A stretch of 64,000 nucleotides of DNA from Hawksworthiomyces lignivorus. Taxonomy: Eukaryota > Ascomycota > Sordariomycetes > Ophiostomatales > Ophiostomataceae. How positions within the stretch are numbered: position 1 is the stretch's first letter; each line of letters opens with the position of its first letter. Shown here in pieces: positions 11,766-23,425 of this stretch. The notes under the pieces were generated by a model, which was not told where the DNA came from, did not search any database, and saw only the letters and a list, made by a program, of their open reading frames with translations. The stretch covers positions 118,883 through 182,882 of the forward strand of contig NTMA01000112.1 of the NCBI GenBank assembly GCA_002917075.1, written 5' to 3'. Position numbers and translations under genes: made by a program.

Positions 11766-13027
11766 ATGGCTCATCTTGAGGCGAGAAAACACATCTCGCC
11801 CGATTCCGGGTTCCCCATCACGCTGCACCCCGGTTTCAACCCTAAAATCCAAGCCCACGTCCCCCCAGAGCCAATCCGAGAAGAGATCTTTCCAGAAAAA
11901 GACAGAGCGCTCTTTGCGGATCCCGAAAAGAAGGCTCTGTTTTCCGTTGCTAAGCGTGTCGACTTGACCGAGTCGATCGGCACCGTGCTTGAAAACGTGC
12001 AACTGTCGCAGCTGACTCCGCAACAGCTTGATGAATTGGCTTTGCTTGTCAACGAACGAGGCGTTGTCTTCTTTCGCGACCAAGACCTGACCACCGATCA
12101 GCAAGTCAAGCTTTTCGAACATTATGGTACCCTTGACCGCCACCCAGCGCAGAAAGATGTTCGTCACGTTGTGATCCGTGGAAGCAGAGAAGATCACCGT
12201 GACATTCTGAGCTACACACCCTGGCCTTCTGGCGACTTCCACGCCGATACCTCCTTCGAAATCAACCCTCCCTCCTACTCTCTGCTGCGCATGGAGGAGC
12301 ACCCAGACGTCGGTGGTGACACAGCGTGGGTGTCACAGTACGGTCTGTACGATGCTCTGAGCGGCGCCATGCAGAAATTCGCCGACGGTCTTCATGCGGT
12401 CCATACAAGTCGCCTGCAGTACGACACAATTATTGATCTCTGGGGTGTCGGGCCGAACAGGCCCCCGATTGACTCTCATCACCCGGCCGTGAGAACACAC
12501 CCGGTAACAGGCCTGAAGGCTCTGAATGTTAACCCCGGGTTCGTCACGGGATTCGCAGAGCTGAAGAAGGTGGAATCAGACAAGCTGCTTGATTTCTTTG
12601 CATATCACATCCATTCCGCAGACGACCATTATGTCCGGTGGAAATGGCAGGTTGGGAGTGTCGCTATGTGGGATAACAGGTACAAGCATATTTTCTTCAT
12701 AGCATGATTTACACGTGATGGTTCACTAACCTTGCTTGTCATAGATGTACATTGCATCGCGTTATTCCAGGCACTTACGAAGGGCCACGGAGAGGTATTC
12801 GGACTACTGTCTTCGGAGAGAAGCGTATGTGTTTCATCCTGTCAGACTTTGTGTCTTGTTACATTATAATTCTTTCAAACTAACTAATTGAATCAGCTTA
12901 TTTTGACCCAAATAGCGAGAGCCGCCGAGCCAGAGAGTTGCGGTTAAAAGAAGAACAGAAGGCCAACATTATTGTGCCGGAGACAAAGAGGCTAGAAGAA
13001 GAGCCACAAGTCAACACCCCTGCATAA
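11766..13027 (+). CDS. TauD/Jlp1-type 2-oxoglutarate, Fe(II)-dependent dioxygenase
   Basis: Exons 11766-12679, 12745-12824 and 12897-13027 give 374 residues. The iron ligands of the family are visible as H159-x-D161 in FHADTSF and distal H309 in RCTLHRVIPG, which is restored only by the first splice. Arginines 320-324 in RRGIRTT supply the 2-oxoglutarate carboxylate contact. GGDTAW and the NPGFVTGF segment are typical of fungal sulfonate/taurine dioxygenases (yeast Jlp1). These release sulfite from sulfonates, letting the cell use them as sulfur source. The divergent ACS transporter and the luciferase-type monooxygenase 11 kb away fit the same theme. Family sure; exact substrate unknown. Confidence 0.92.
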
Positions 13028-13950
13028 CTGCTTGCAGTGTCAAAGATAAAAAATAATATGAAATGATTTAAAAATTAAAATAAATTGACTCATAAATTAG
13101 GAGACATTAACAAGACACGACGTTAAGTGCTAAAGCTATTGTGTGAGTTTATCTTATGTCGCCCGACATGTTTTCAGTAGTAAAGGGTATGGTAGAGTAG
13201 CACTTGGCTCTTTTAGTTTCTTGATCTCGCTAGAAAGAGGCGAATCAAGCCATCTTTGTGTAAGCTTTCCTTGCAGTTGCTAGTCATAGCCTATATCCCG
13301 CCACGGACGTTTATTTCATCGTCATTATTATTTATGCGATGTAAACCTTTTTGGCTTTAATAGTACCCAAATTCTACAATTTCTTGGATTATTTAGCATA
13401 AAGCTCTATTGTAATTTATTCTAGGATTTAACATATTCAGTATTCCGAAAGTTATTCCTTGCTGATTTTACCAGCGTTGAATGTCGCGCTGGTTAAAACC
13501 ATTGTGCTTAGACCTGGAAGTATCCGTTAAAGTAATGAAGTTGTCAGTAACATAATAACACTCTGTGGTTAAGTGTTATTACAAAAGATTTTTTTTATGT
13601 GATTTCTAAACCGGTGAAGAGCCCGAAGATGGCTTTGTATGAGTCCCCAACCAGGCGGTAGAGGATTAAACAGGCTTTCTACTATAACTGCGAGATCGAG
13701 TATAGCAAGAACAAGGCGGCCGTATCTAATTGAGGGCAATAAGATTTTACCTTCTCTAGTTCTCTTGTTTTGGCTTTTGCTTCTTTATGCTGTAATGATA
13801 AGAAGACCATGCGACTACACCATAAGTGTACTCGGAAGCACAAGCGCATCTCTTCAAGAGAAAATTCTCAACGAATAGACTCGTATTCTACATCAGCTTG
13901 ATATTTCTCTGTTCAAATCTAAATCTACTCTCAGCTACAGCGAAAGAAAT
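13028..13950. other. Intergenic, A/T-rich
   Basis: 923 bp between convergent genes, rich in A/T. A 79-codon open frame at 13639-13878 looks random. Nothing else recognised. Confidence 0.5.
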
Positions 13951-14869
13951 TTATTGTGTACCAACAGTATTTTCAACGACTACGAGGGAGGACTTGATCT
14001 TCTCAATCTCTTCCTTCGTTAAACCGCACTGCTTTTCAAAGTAGCTCTCGACACCCCCGAACTCTTCACGAACCATCTTCAAAGTATCCAGCATGCTGTC
14101 ACGCCGGGCACCAATCATTCTCCTGGCACTCGCTTCATTCACTGCGCCCTGTTTCAGAACAGCCTGGACAAGACTCTCGGTCCAGGCTCCCAAACCAACC
14201 TCAGTCAGGTTATACTCGTCAGCAACAATTTCGTCTAGTACACCGCATAAACTGAGTATGAGAGCACCGATGACACCAGTACGGTCTTTGCCTGCTGTGC
14301 AATGGAAAATGAAGGCATTCTGCGGTGGTGGGTTGTTAAGGATATGGCGCATGATCGTCCCATATGCACCTGCTCCCTCCTTCATGATAGTCCGGTAGGC
14401 ATTAACCATTCCCTAGCAGAGAGTTGAGCATAGGCAATAAGAAACTGGTGAAAGAGAATATGAGAATTACCTGAGGGTTTTCATCTTGGTAGTCGGCATA
14501 CCTCTTAGCCAGGCTGACAGGATCGTAGCTTTGGTCAGGGAATACCGGGCAAAACACTCGCTCAACGCCTGGCCAGTCGGTTACCGATGAACCAGCGCCG
14601 GACACTTGCATCTTTTGGATCTCAGTATGTGACCGCAAGTCATAGATGTGCGTGACCCCGAGAGAGCGGATCTTCTCAATGGCCTCATCAGATGCTTTTG
14701 TTGGCTCTGCACAGCGAAACAAATAATTTCGCCTGACTGTCAAATCTACATCTTCTCCAACTTTGTAGCCGCCCAGGTCCCGGAAGTTTGAAATTCCTTT
14801 AAGATGAATAAATGGCGGGGAAGGGAGAGACGTGGATGTCTCCGGAGGCTGAAAGCCAGTAGCACCCAT
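13951..14869 (-). CDS. Protein tyrosine phosphatase family protein
   Basis: Two exons, complement of 14471-14869 and 13951-14412, with a 58-nt intron, give 286 residues. I use the ATG at 14869; further upstream only a GTG codon extends the frame. The N-terminal half has GISNFRDLGGY, a hallmark of the Y_phosphatase3 (Siw14/Oca-like, bacterial LipA-like) group, then YLFRCAEP and a DLRS segment. The catalytic P-loop is HCTAGKDRTG in the second exon, meeting C-x5-R. Such enzymes dephosphorylate phosphotyrosine, phosphoinositides or inositol pyrophosphates; the substrate cannot be fixed here. No clear link to neighbours. Confidence 0.9.
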
Positions 14870-15753
14870 TGTAGATAATGAAATCACAGATCAATTGCAC
14901 AAAGTAGATAAATCCAAAGGGTCTTGGAAATTCAGCTTTGGGAAAGCCAATGTTGAAGTGAGACGTAAAATCAAGCTTATTAGGGTATTGTGTCGAGATG
15001 ATGGCAAGAGTTGGCAGAATGAAATTCAGAAATAGCGGCGGCCGAGAAACACAAGACCCGAGGTCAACAAAACGGTTGAGAAAACCCTCGCGGGGAAGCA
15101 TGCCCTGTAAACACACCACCCACGTGTTTCCAAGATTGGCGTATAATACCGTTGCCTTCTTTTCTTCTTTAGTAATATCCCGCTAATTCCGGCCGTCCAC
15201 GCCCGTCTGTTAGGCTAACTTGCGATAAAAGGGTTATCAAGGATACGAATACGGCGTACGGAATACCACATCACACAGCTAAAAGGTTCCACTTCAAGAT
15301 ACAACGTACGAGAGCACTTTTAAGGCCATGTTTTTGCTCATAACCGCATACCCAAGAAAATTTTGTGAAATCTGGAAAAGAGAAACATGTAGAACGAAAG
15401 CATGCCGTGAAAATAAGTTGCAAGATCCGAAGACACAAATTGGAATAGAATCTCCAGAAATCAAGTCACTGATGAGTATCAATCTTTCTTCAGAAACCCA
15501 ATATCTACCTCGCAAAATGCAAGTGGTCGGGGTTTAGACTGGACAGATAACAATAAGGCCAAGAATTACTTCCTCGAACAGAAAATATGCGCGTTTCATT
15601 ATCTATGGCATCTGCATCGCCATTAAATTCAATTGCAAATGTAGTCCAATCATTATTATAAGACAAAAGTCATGAATCATTAACAAAAAAAGCAGAAAAG
15701 AGACCATCTACATATAATACAGCGAGGCACCAACCAAACACCCTATCTTTTTA
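14870..15753. other. Intergenic between two minus-strand genes
   Basis: 884 bp holding the promoter of the phosphatase and the 3' region of the next gene. No further gene or repeat recognised. Confidence 0.5.
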
Positions 15754-16895
15754 TTACCTGTGTGGAGTTGATGGCAGTTCTGCGGTATATCCTGACGGTA
15801 ATTGATGTACTGGATACTCGTAAGAGTATGTCGTCTTCCCATACGATGAGTTAGCTTCGTACAGTCCATGAAAAGAAGGAGGCGATGCAATAGCGGGTTG
15901 CTGTGACAGTTCTTGTGGGTGCATGGGACCTGAGAACTCGGAACGTTCTTTGCTGGAACGGTTTCGTTTGACAATATATATAGCTGTGACGACAGATACA
16001 CACACCAGTGCTAGTCCTCCAAGAGCCCCTCCAACTATCGCTCCTACATTACCGTTGCCAGTATTCACAGCGTTGCTGCTACTGTTGCTGGAGTTGGTTG
16101 CTAAAGATATTTGCGTCAGTGTCGAAGAGGTAGACGTTGATGTTCCAATAGCGGTTTTTTGTGTGCTACTTCTTCCAGAAGAAAGCGATGTTGTAGCTGA
16201 AGTTGAAGTCGATTTAGAAGATGTAGTCGTGGAAGGTGTGAATGTAGGCGAAACAACATAATGCTGAGTTTCGGGGCTTGCGCCACAGGCAATGTATCCG
16301 TAGCTCTGGTCGACACCAAACGTCAAGATTGCTGTTGAACAGAAGTTGATGTTCGTTCCAGAACTCAGGCTGTACAGCATAAGGTAGTTAGCAGCCATCT
16401 CTGTTTAACATAATGTGACAAGACAGCAGGGCTACAGAACTCTCTGTCGGCGAGCTCATAGCAAGTCAAAACAAATAGCAATTCAAAGAGAAATAAACAA
16501 AAACGAAAAACTTAGAAGACAGACCATGTAAATGTTGTTAGAGCAGAATCCGGGTTTAGACGGCAAACACTTGTACAGGTGCCGCCGTCTTTGCAAGCTG
16601 CTGCGAGACCACAGTCAGTCGCAGCTATGACTGTAGTCGGGCAGAATCCCCAAATTCCATGTTGTGTATCTACACGACAATCGAAACCTGGCTGAGCTGA
16701 GCGTGGATTATTAACATTGCCGTTGAGATAGCCGCATGTTATTAGTTGACTTGTCGAATCGTCACGATGTCGCAGCACACCGGGTTCGTTTTTGGGCCAT
16801 TCTAATACAGGATATTGTGTCGTAATAGCAGGCCCAGCGACAGCTAAATTAGCCACGCTCACAAACAAGAAGAGCCTAAACAGACACAGAAGCAT
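15754..16895 (-). CDS. Secreted/membrane-anchored Ser/Thr-rich protein (Mid2-like architecture)
   Basis: Two coding parts on the complement, about 16521-16895 and 15754-16398. A phase-0 intron with a weak GTCTTC donor and a CAGAG acceptor gives 339 residues; this junction is less certain than others. The start has a signal peptide (about residues 1-20, cleaved after AVAG). A Cys-rich ectodomain follows (at least eight cysteines, residues about 50-150), then a Ser/Thr-rich stalk likely O-mannosylated, a transmembrane helix beginning GAIVGGALGGLALV with KRNRSS as stop-transfer, and a cytosolic tail. Many fungal genomes carry such proteins; cell-wall sensor is one possibility. No enzymatic motif is visible. 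Confidence 0.75.
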
Positions 16896-18099
16896 CTTTC
16901 TCGAGTCCCCTTGATTACCCAGGATCGCAAATGCCTGCTAAAGAGAACGCCTGAAAATGATTGATGTTGCACAAAATGCCAGAGACAAGCCGAAAGCCAA
17001 AGATAACTCAAGTACAGAAAGAATTGCAAGGCCATATTGAATTGCTTTTTCTTATATATACACAAAAAATTATTAACATAATCATTCTATTGTGTTTACC
17101 TCGTCCGCGTTTGTCCTAGCCATCAACAACCCTTGCTCGTAGAAGCCTGTGGAGCTCAAAGACTAACATGCATTAGGACCCCAATCAGCGTAAGGGTGTC
17201 CCTATTTGCAACACGTTGGGGGCGGCGCCATACTCGAAAAAATAGGGACCATATGCGAGTCTTGAGGAGAAGTTGATACGAAACGAGCTGATTGGCAAAA
17301 TAGCGAGGAATGTATGAAAAGCTTGGCAGCCAAAATCTTCAGAATCCTCATATTAGTTACAATGTAGCCAGCCGAATTTAGTAGCAGACCGCGACGTCTA
17401 ACGCGAAAAGGCTCTTGTGCGCCGAGTTTTCAGTTACAAGTACTTTTGAGAGCATCCTATTTCGCTTTCAGCCCCGTGTTTCATCCTTGCAGACAAATGC
17501 ATCGCCTACACATTTACGCTCTAGTGGAAACACATTGTGCAGATGGTACAAAAATAAACAATGGGAGACACAAAAGCTGCTGATCCGTATCTTTGCCGCC
17601 CACACTAACCAATAAGTACGCGGAGCTAGCCGCCCGTTGTGTGTCAAAAATTAAATCAAATAAGATACCATTTCGCTCGTGGGGCGATAAATCCGGCCCC
17701 TGAAACTGAGACCTTGCCACTGCTACATGGATTTAGAGGAGGATAAGGATGCCTGTGGGGAGGAGAAAGGGTAATCTATTGGGCGTAAGATGCTCAAAAT
17801 GGTGAGAACGCCATACCCTGGTTAGAGTACCACCGCCGATTGGCAGTGGTGCTCGATTTGAGCTAAACTATGAACGGATTCGCAATAATCCTTGTCCCCA
17901 GCAGCCATTCAAAAAGCGTCAGCATTGGCGAAGGCGCAAAAATACTGGCGCCCCTTTTTAACGGCTCAGAGCCTGCAATATTTTCTTTTCTCCATCATCT
18001 GCACACAAAATCAGCGCGTTCAATATAACTGCCTTTCACACCTCGTGAAGGGGGTTCTGAAAATGATTTCAATCTTCTTCAGTACCTAGGTCTTCCGCC
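16896..18099. other. Divergent intergenic region
   Basis: 1204 bp between the Ser/Thr-rich membrane protein and the mannosyltransferase. It holds a TATA-like element near 17053; short open frames inside show no family resemblance. Confidence 0.5.
17053..17060 (-). promoter_or_regulatory. TATA-like element
   Basis: TATATATA about 158 bp upstream of the ATG at 16895, on its coding strand; same spacing as for the genes at 11766 and 27309. Confidence 0.4.
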
Positions 18100-19561
18100 A
18101 TGCGCCGTAAATACGCCTTTGTTGGGCAAGTCTTGCTTTTACTGATCATCCTCGCGACTATTTATTTTGAAGGGCATCACCTTACACAGTTGCGCCGGCC
18201 GTTGGGCTTGACTAGCGTGGAGGAAACAAGCTCTGGAGATTCTGCAAAAGCCGACAAGCTACCTCCTCAGAGTATGTAATATGGCACCGAGAGTTTCTGA
18301 GACTTGCTGAGGAAGCTGAAGCAGAACCATTCCCGAGCATACTTTACTAACATGATTGGCGCAGATGCGGGAGTCCTCCCTTTTGAGAATGTCACGCGCT
18401 ATGTGAATTCTATTATTGATCCAAATAGCAACGATGTGCCCCGACTAGAATGTCCTGACTTTTCAAAATCCACCCGTTACGAGCCACTTCGACGACCTTG
18501 GACGGAATCTAAAGATGGAGAAATCCTATACTTCTTCGCCATCGATCTCCGTGACACACTCAGCCTCCTTCCACGCCTTCTCTCTAGCGTTCTCGAAGCT
18601 ATCCGCTTTCTTGGACCAACCAACTGCGCTCTATCGATCATTGAGGGCAACTCCCACGATGGGACTCTCGACGTCTTAGAGGCTCTGCGCCCCAGCCTCG
18701 ATGCATTGACTACAACATACTACCTTCGTTCGAGCGACATTGACCCCCAACAAGGTGATCGAATCGCGAAACTAGCAGAGCTCCGAAATATGGCCATACA
18801 ACCACTGCGCGAGGAGCAAAATCGATACACTGCTAATACGACCGTTGTATTCCTCAATGACGTGGCTGCCTGTACTGAAGACATCATGGAACTTGTCTAC
18901 CAAAGACAAGTCCTGGGTGCCGATATGACGTGCGGATTTGACTGGGTATACGTCGGACAAGTACGTGAAACTCCCCATCTATACCTTGTTTCGTCCCTCC
19001 CACCATCCACTTGTTCAGTTTTGCTAACATCCCCCCCTCGTCGGACAGGATCCAACCTTCTATGACGTGTGGGTAGCACGCGGCATGAATGGTGACTCCT
19101 TTTTCGAAATTCCTGCTGATGGCAACTGGAACTCGGCATGGAACCTCTTCTGGAACGATGATGCAGCGCGATCCAGCTTCTCCGCGCATAAGCCTTTCCA
19201 GGTATTTTCTTGCTGGAACGGCGCCGCCGTCTTTACTGCAAAGCCTATTGTCGACGGCATCGTCCACTTTCGCGGGCCCAAGGACACGGAGTGCAAACAG
19301 GGGGAACCACAGCTGTTCTGTAAAGACATGTGGTTTCATGGCTATGGCAAGATTGCCGTTGTTCCAAGTGTGAATCTGGAATATTCTAATGAGAACGCGA
19401 AGAAAATCAAAGACCTCAAGGGTTACACGTCGAAGTGGGTGCCAGAGGATAACTCTGGTGACGATAAAATTGACTGGAAGGTAGATCCTCCAGAGATGGT
19501 GAAATGCATTCCGTCATATGATTCGCAAAGCTTTCGAGCATGGAATGAGGCGTTGGAATAG
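18100..19561 (+). CDS. Type II membrane alpha-1,3-mannosyltransferase, GT69 (Cmt1-like)
   Basis: Exons 18100-18271, 18365-18960 and 19049-19561 give 426 residues. The first exon encodes a short basic head (MRRK) and a signal anchor of about 20 hydrophobic residues, placing the catalytic domain in the Golgi lumen. The rest matches the Cryptococcus Cmt1/Cap59-type family: YFFAIDLRDTLSLLPRLLSS, SIIEGNSHDGTLDVLEAL, KLAELRNMAIQPL, VVFLNDVAACTEDIMEL, then CGFDWVY, DPTFYDVWVARGMNGDSFFEI, and a final CxDMWFHGYGKI region. These enzymes add alpha-1,3-mannose to glycans or capsule/wall polymers using GDP-mannose. The third exon is in phase 0 with the second (donor GTACGT). Function by family only. Confidence 0.9.
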
Positions 19562-21061
19562 GTTTGGTAAAAGGCATTTTGGGTAGCATGTATTAAGATT
19601 TGTTAATCATTTTTGTAACATTCGGGAGCAATTCGGAATAACATACACTCATGCGTGTTGTTAAAAGCCAGTGGACTCAAAACATAGCGTCTGCATGCCG
19701 TCGTTCATAGAGGCAATGATTGCTGAACTTTGAATCCTCTTACATGTTGTATTTGATAGATACGGTATCTCATGTTAGAGGCAATTTTCAAAGCAAAGGT
19801 TGCGCTGAACGTCTCAAAGCAAAAAGAACGTACTAAAATAGTCTCAAGACGGGGGTCGCCAACTTAGTGTCCGCGCCGGGATCTACCGAATCTTCCGCAA
19901 AAGGAGATCAAAAAAAAAAAAAGTTGGAAGAGCCAAACAAATGAATAAAATAAAATATACGAAACGCAACAACCCTTCAAGTCTCGTTAAAGTGAATTTC
20001 AAAGTGGAACCCGAAAGCTGCAGCTCAGCCATCATCCCAGGCTGGTAGAAGGGCAAGAATCCCACTGCTCAATAATGAGAGAGTTGCTGTTAAACACGGC
20101 AACTATCTAATTTATTATAGATATGTACGTACTCCATGTAGAGCACTAACTGTGGAGGGAGATTGTGGCTTATACTATCTTGTTTCTTATATAGGGAAAT
20201 GCTCCAACAGCGTAGACTCACCAGTTGTATGCCAAGCTTAGGCGGGCCAGACATCAACAAGCTGTAACTGCGTTTCAAAATAGGATGGTATATTGCATAT
20301 TTATTCAGCTACACGTATGTCAGCTAGACTTGAATTTTGTTTTTCTCATCGCCGCATTTTTCTTTTGTAGCACCATCCCAGGGAGAGCACTTCCGTCCTG
20401 GTTTATAGCAGGGAATTCAATTTACCAGAACTCTGCGTGAACTGGAAAAAAATTGTGGAGGGCGAGGAAGGAAAAAAGGAACTGGGCAATGTTTATCGTC
20501 TCTTTTATCCAACATATTAAATCCAGCCATATTCCAATGCTGACGATTGAGATTGGATTTCTTATTGCGGACAATTTGCAATATTTATATTTAACAGAGT
20601 TTCTACCAATTACCTTCTTTCATATCATAACCTACAATTAATATATTGACATTCTCTTTGTACATAAACAAGTCACCGTGGGATTCTACATTGTGGGGTA
20701 GTGACACGGTAAGAACATAAGCATTTTCTTTTAGAATTCTCTGCCGAATGTCCTTCAATCTAGGTGTGTCTTCTACACTATGGATATCTTTAATTATGTC
20801 AAGCTGGTTGCCGAGAATTTAAACGAAAATATATTGACGAAGCTATTATTGGTCGTATAAATGAAAATTTATCCCTTCGTGGCTTCTGCAACAATTGCCG
20901 TGCGGAGGTGCCAGGTCAAACCCCAGGAAAACTAAACTGGGCACGTAGCAAATGCTCTGTATTTATATCGTTAGAGGTCTCCGGACTCGAATTTTTAAGA
21001 TGGAAGACTAATTGCCTCTCTCTTAGACCGAATTTCTTCCAAGGACAGCAGTAGCTTCACA
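19562..21061. other. Intergenic, A/T-rich
   Basis: 1.5 kb with several short A/T-rich runs and no supported gene. A TATA-like element lies at 20960-20968. Confidence 0.5.
20960..20968 (+). promoter_or_regulatory. TATA-like element upstream of tyrosinase
   Basis: TATTTATAT, about 95-100 bp upstream of the tyrosinase ATG at 21062. Confidence 0.35.
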
Positions 21062-22611
21062 ATGCGGTCAATCTTGGGAGCTCTCTTATTGCCCTCACTC
21101 CTGCCTGGAGTTTGGGCAGCGCCTCCTGCTGGCTATAAATCAAAAATCCAAGTGTATGTTCAACAGATGGCCGTATGAACTTTTATTTGGCGTAAATTAA
21201 CCTGTCAAATCTGTGCAGTATCCGCAACCCGGTATACCCACTGGATGTTGTCGACACACTTGAAGAGGCTACTATGCCAAACGTCGACGCATGGATGGAT
21301 AAGAAGATTTCTGCAGGCAAGAATAACAACTGCACGCTAGAAAATGCTGCTGTGCGGAGAGAATGGTTTGTCTACTTCGCTACTAAACTGTTCTTGAAAA
21401 TTATTTGCAGTGCTGACGAAGATAACAGGGCCGACCTTTCCGAGACGCAAAGGCAAGAGTACGTAGCAGCTGTCAAGTGCTTGATGAAGCTGCCCCCGAA
21501 ATCAGACAGGACCAGATTTCCAGGAGCCTTGAGCCGTTATGACGATTTCGTGGCATACCACATGACGCACGCCATGAAGCTTCATGACAATCTTCATTTA
21601 TTTGGCGCTCATAAATACTATGTCTGGCTCTTTGAAAAAGCACTTCGTGACGAGTGCAATTATACCGGCTACCAACCTGTACGTATTGTGTTTAACCAAT
21701 CTTCCTTGTGTCGATACTCACAATATGGCAGTACATGAACTACGACCGTTATGCGCAGGACCCACTCAACTCTCCTCTGTTTAACGGTAATGAATCCAGC
21801 CTGGGTGGTACCGGCAAGCCGGATCCGAGCTACAAAGGTGTTCCGCAACCTGGTCGGAATCCTAATATCATAAAATCCGGTGGTGGCGGAGGCTGTGTAA
21901 CTTCAGGGCCCTTCTCTGAGTATGTTTGGCTAGCAACTCCGGTAATAAGTTTAATTTGTTATACACAATATCACTAATGCATCAACAGCATGGTCGTAAG
22001 CCTCGGGCCCACATCAATGTCAACAGGCAGCAATATTCCCAAGAACCCGAGATCCGACGGTACAGGTTCGAACCCGCGCTGTTTGCGCCGTGATGTAAAC
22101 CGCAATGCAGCCATGGGAGCCACGGCCGATCGCTGCTTTAGTCTGATCCATAATAATACAAACATTGACGGCTTCTATGAGCAATTACTTGGCTCGCCGG
22201 TGCCAAAGAATGACCCATATCCTTGGGGGGTTAGTTTCTTCCCTCGTTAACAGTATAATGTCAGAATAACATAAGTCTAATGTTTCATTCTAGATTCACA
22301 CTGCTGGCCATTACGTTGCTGCAGTCGACCCGGGTGGTGACCCCATGACGTCGCCTGGTGACCCTGCTTTCTACTTCCACCATACTTCTCTGGATCGGCT
22401 GTGGTGGATCTGGCAAATGCAAGAGCCGGAGAAGCGCCTCAATGCCTTGCCGTATTCCAACGCTGGGATGACAATGCCCATGAATCGGCGTGCAGATGAT
22501 CCCATGGAGTCCCTGGTCGATATGGAATGGCTTGGACCTCCGATTAAACTTCGGGAAACACACGATCAGCTTGGTGGAAACGGAGGAGCTTTCTGCTACG
22601 TCTATGTTTAA
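21062..22611 (+). CDS. Secreted tyrosinase-family copper oxidase
   Basis: Exons 21062-21153, 21219-21365, 21411-21678, 21732-21919, 21989-22229 and 22294-22611 give 417 residues. The 45-nt segment 21366-21410 has intron signals but is in frame, so a 432-residue form is possible. A signal peptide ends at VWAAPP. Three CuA histidines lie in a YH...KLH...GAHKYY pattern before the family-typical LRDECNYTGYQP. CuB has HTAGH, then GDPAFYFHHTSLDRLWWIW. The usual WHR around the third CuA His is AHK here. Tyrosinases oxidise phenols to quinones (pigments, secondary metabolites). It lacks the long C-terminal domain of melanogenic tyrosinases and resembles the short secreted group. Confidence 0.9.
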
Positions 22612-23425
22612 TTTGTGGTGATTGTGTCTGCTTTCTATCGATTCACGATCTCCAATTATTTGTTACGATAGCACTGATAATTGAACAATTGTCGTTAATG
22701 TACCTATGTACGGTTGAATTGATTTGACCCATGTTCTGATTGGACTAGCTCGCGTGTTACTGCCATATCAAATACAGAATGCGAAGTTGTAGCACGCTCA
22801 CCAAAAACTCCGGTTCGGTTGCATGTAGAATTTATTCTATGAAATTAATATCCTGTTTTCTAATCTTTGCAATATACAATATTTAACCCTTCAAAGCTTT
22901 TCGATTGATGTTAGCGCCGTCGGTGAATTACGTGCCTCTAGCAATAAAATCTTTTCTATCTGTCGAGTACACTATACTACTGCTTTATCACGATGTAGAC
23001 AGAAATAAGGGGATTGGACGCAATGGAGCCATTCCAGTACGCTAGACAAAACCAGCTTCGAATTTGTTAGTGCGAGCCATCAAAGGAACTCTGAATAGGT
23101 ACACGGGTATTCATATCACAAATATAACTATGGTTGAAGCTTCGAGCTAATTTGATTTTGTGTCAAGATTCTAATAGACTAGCTCTCACTCTAGAACATT
23201 CATTTAAATTATTTACCTTTCTTTCTATGTTGTCGTGCAAGATAATTATGCCACACACGGAACGTTGAAGATTTCAGACTTGGTATTCAAGGGAAGCAGA
23301 AGCAATTAATGTCATTATTCGCGCTGCTTTTAAGCACTCATATAAAAATGGTGTTAGTTTCTACGCAGCTGAATGCATCTATTAGTCAAATATAAGTAGA
23401 GTAAGACACATAACATGAACACTTC
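22612..23425. other. Intergenic, convergent 3' regions
   Basis: 814 A/T-rich bases between the tyrosinase and the broken transporter. No gene recognised. Confidence 0.5.
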
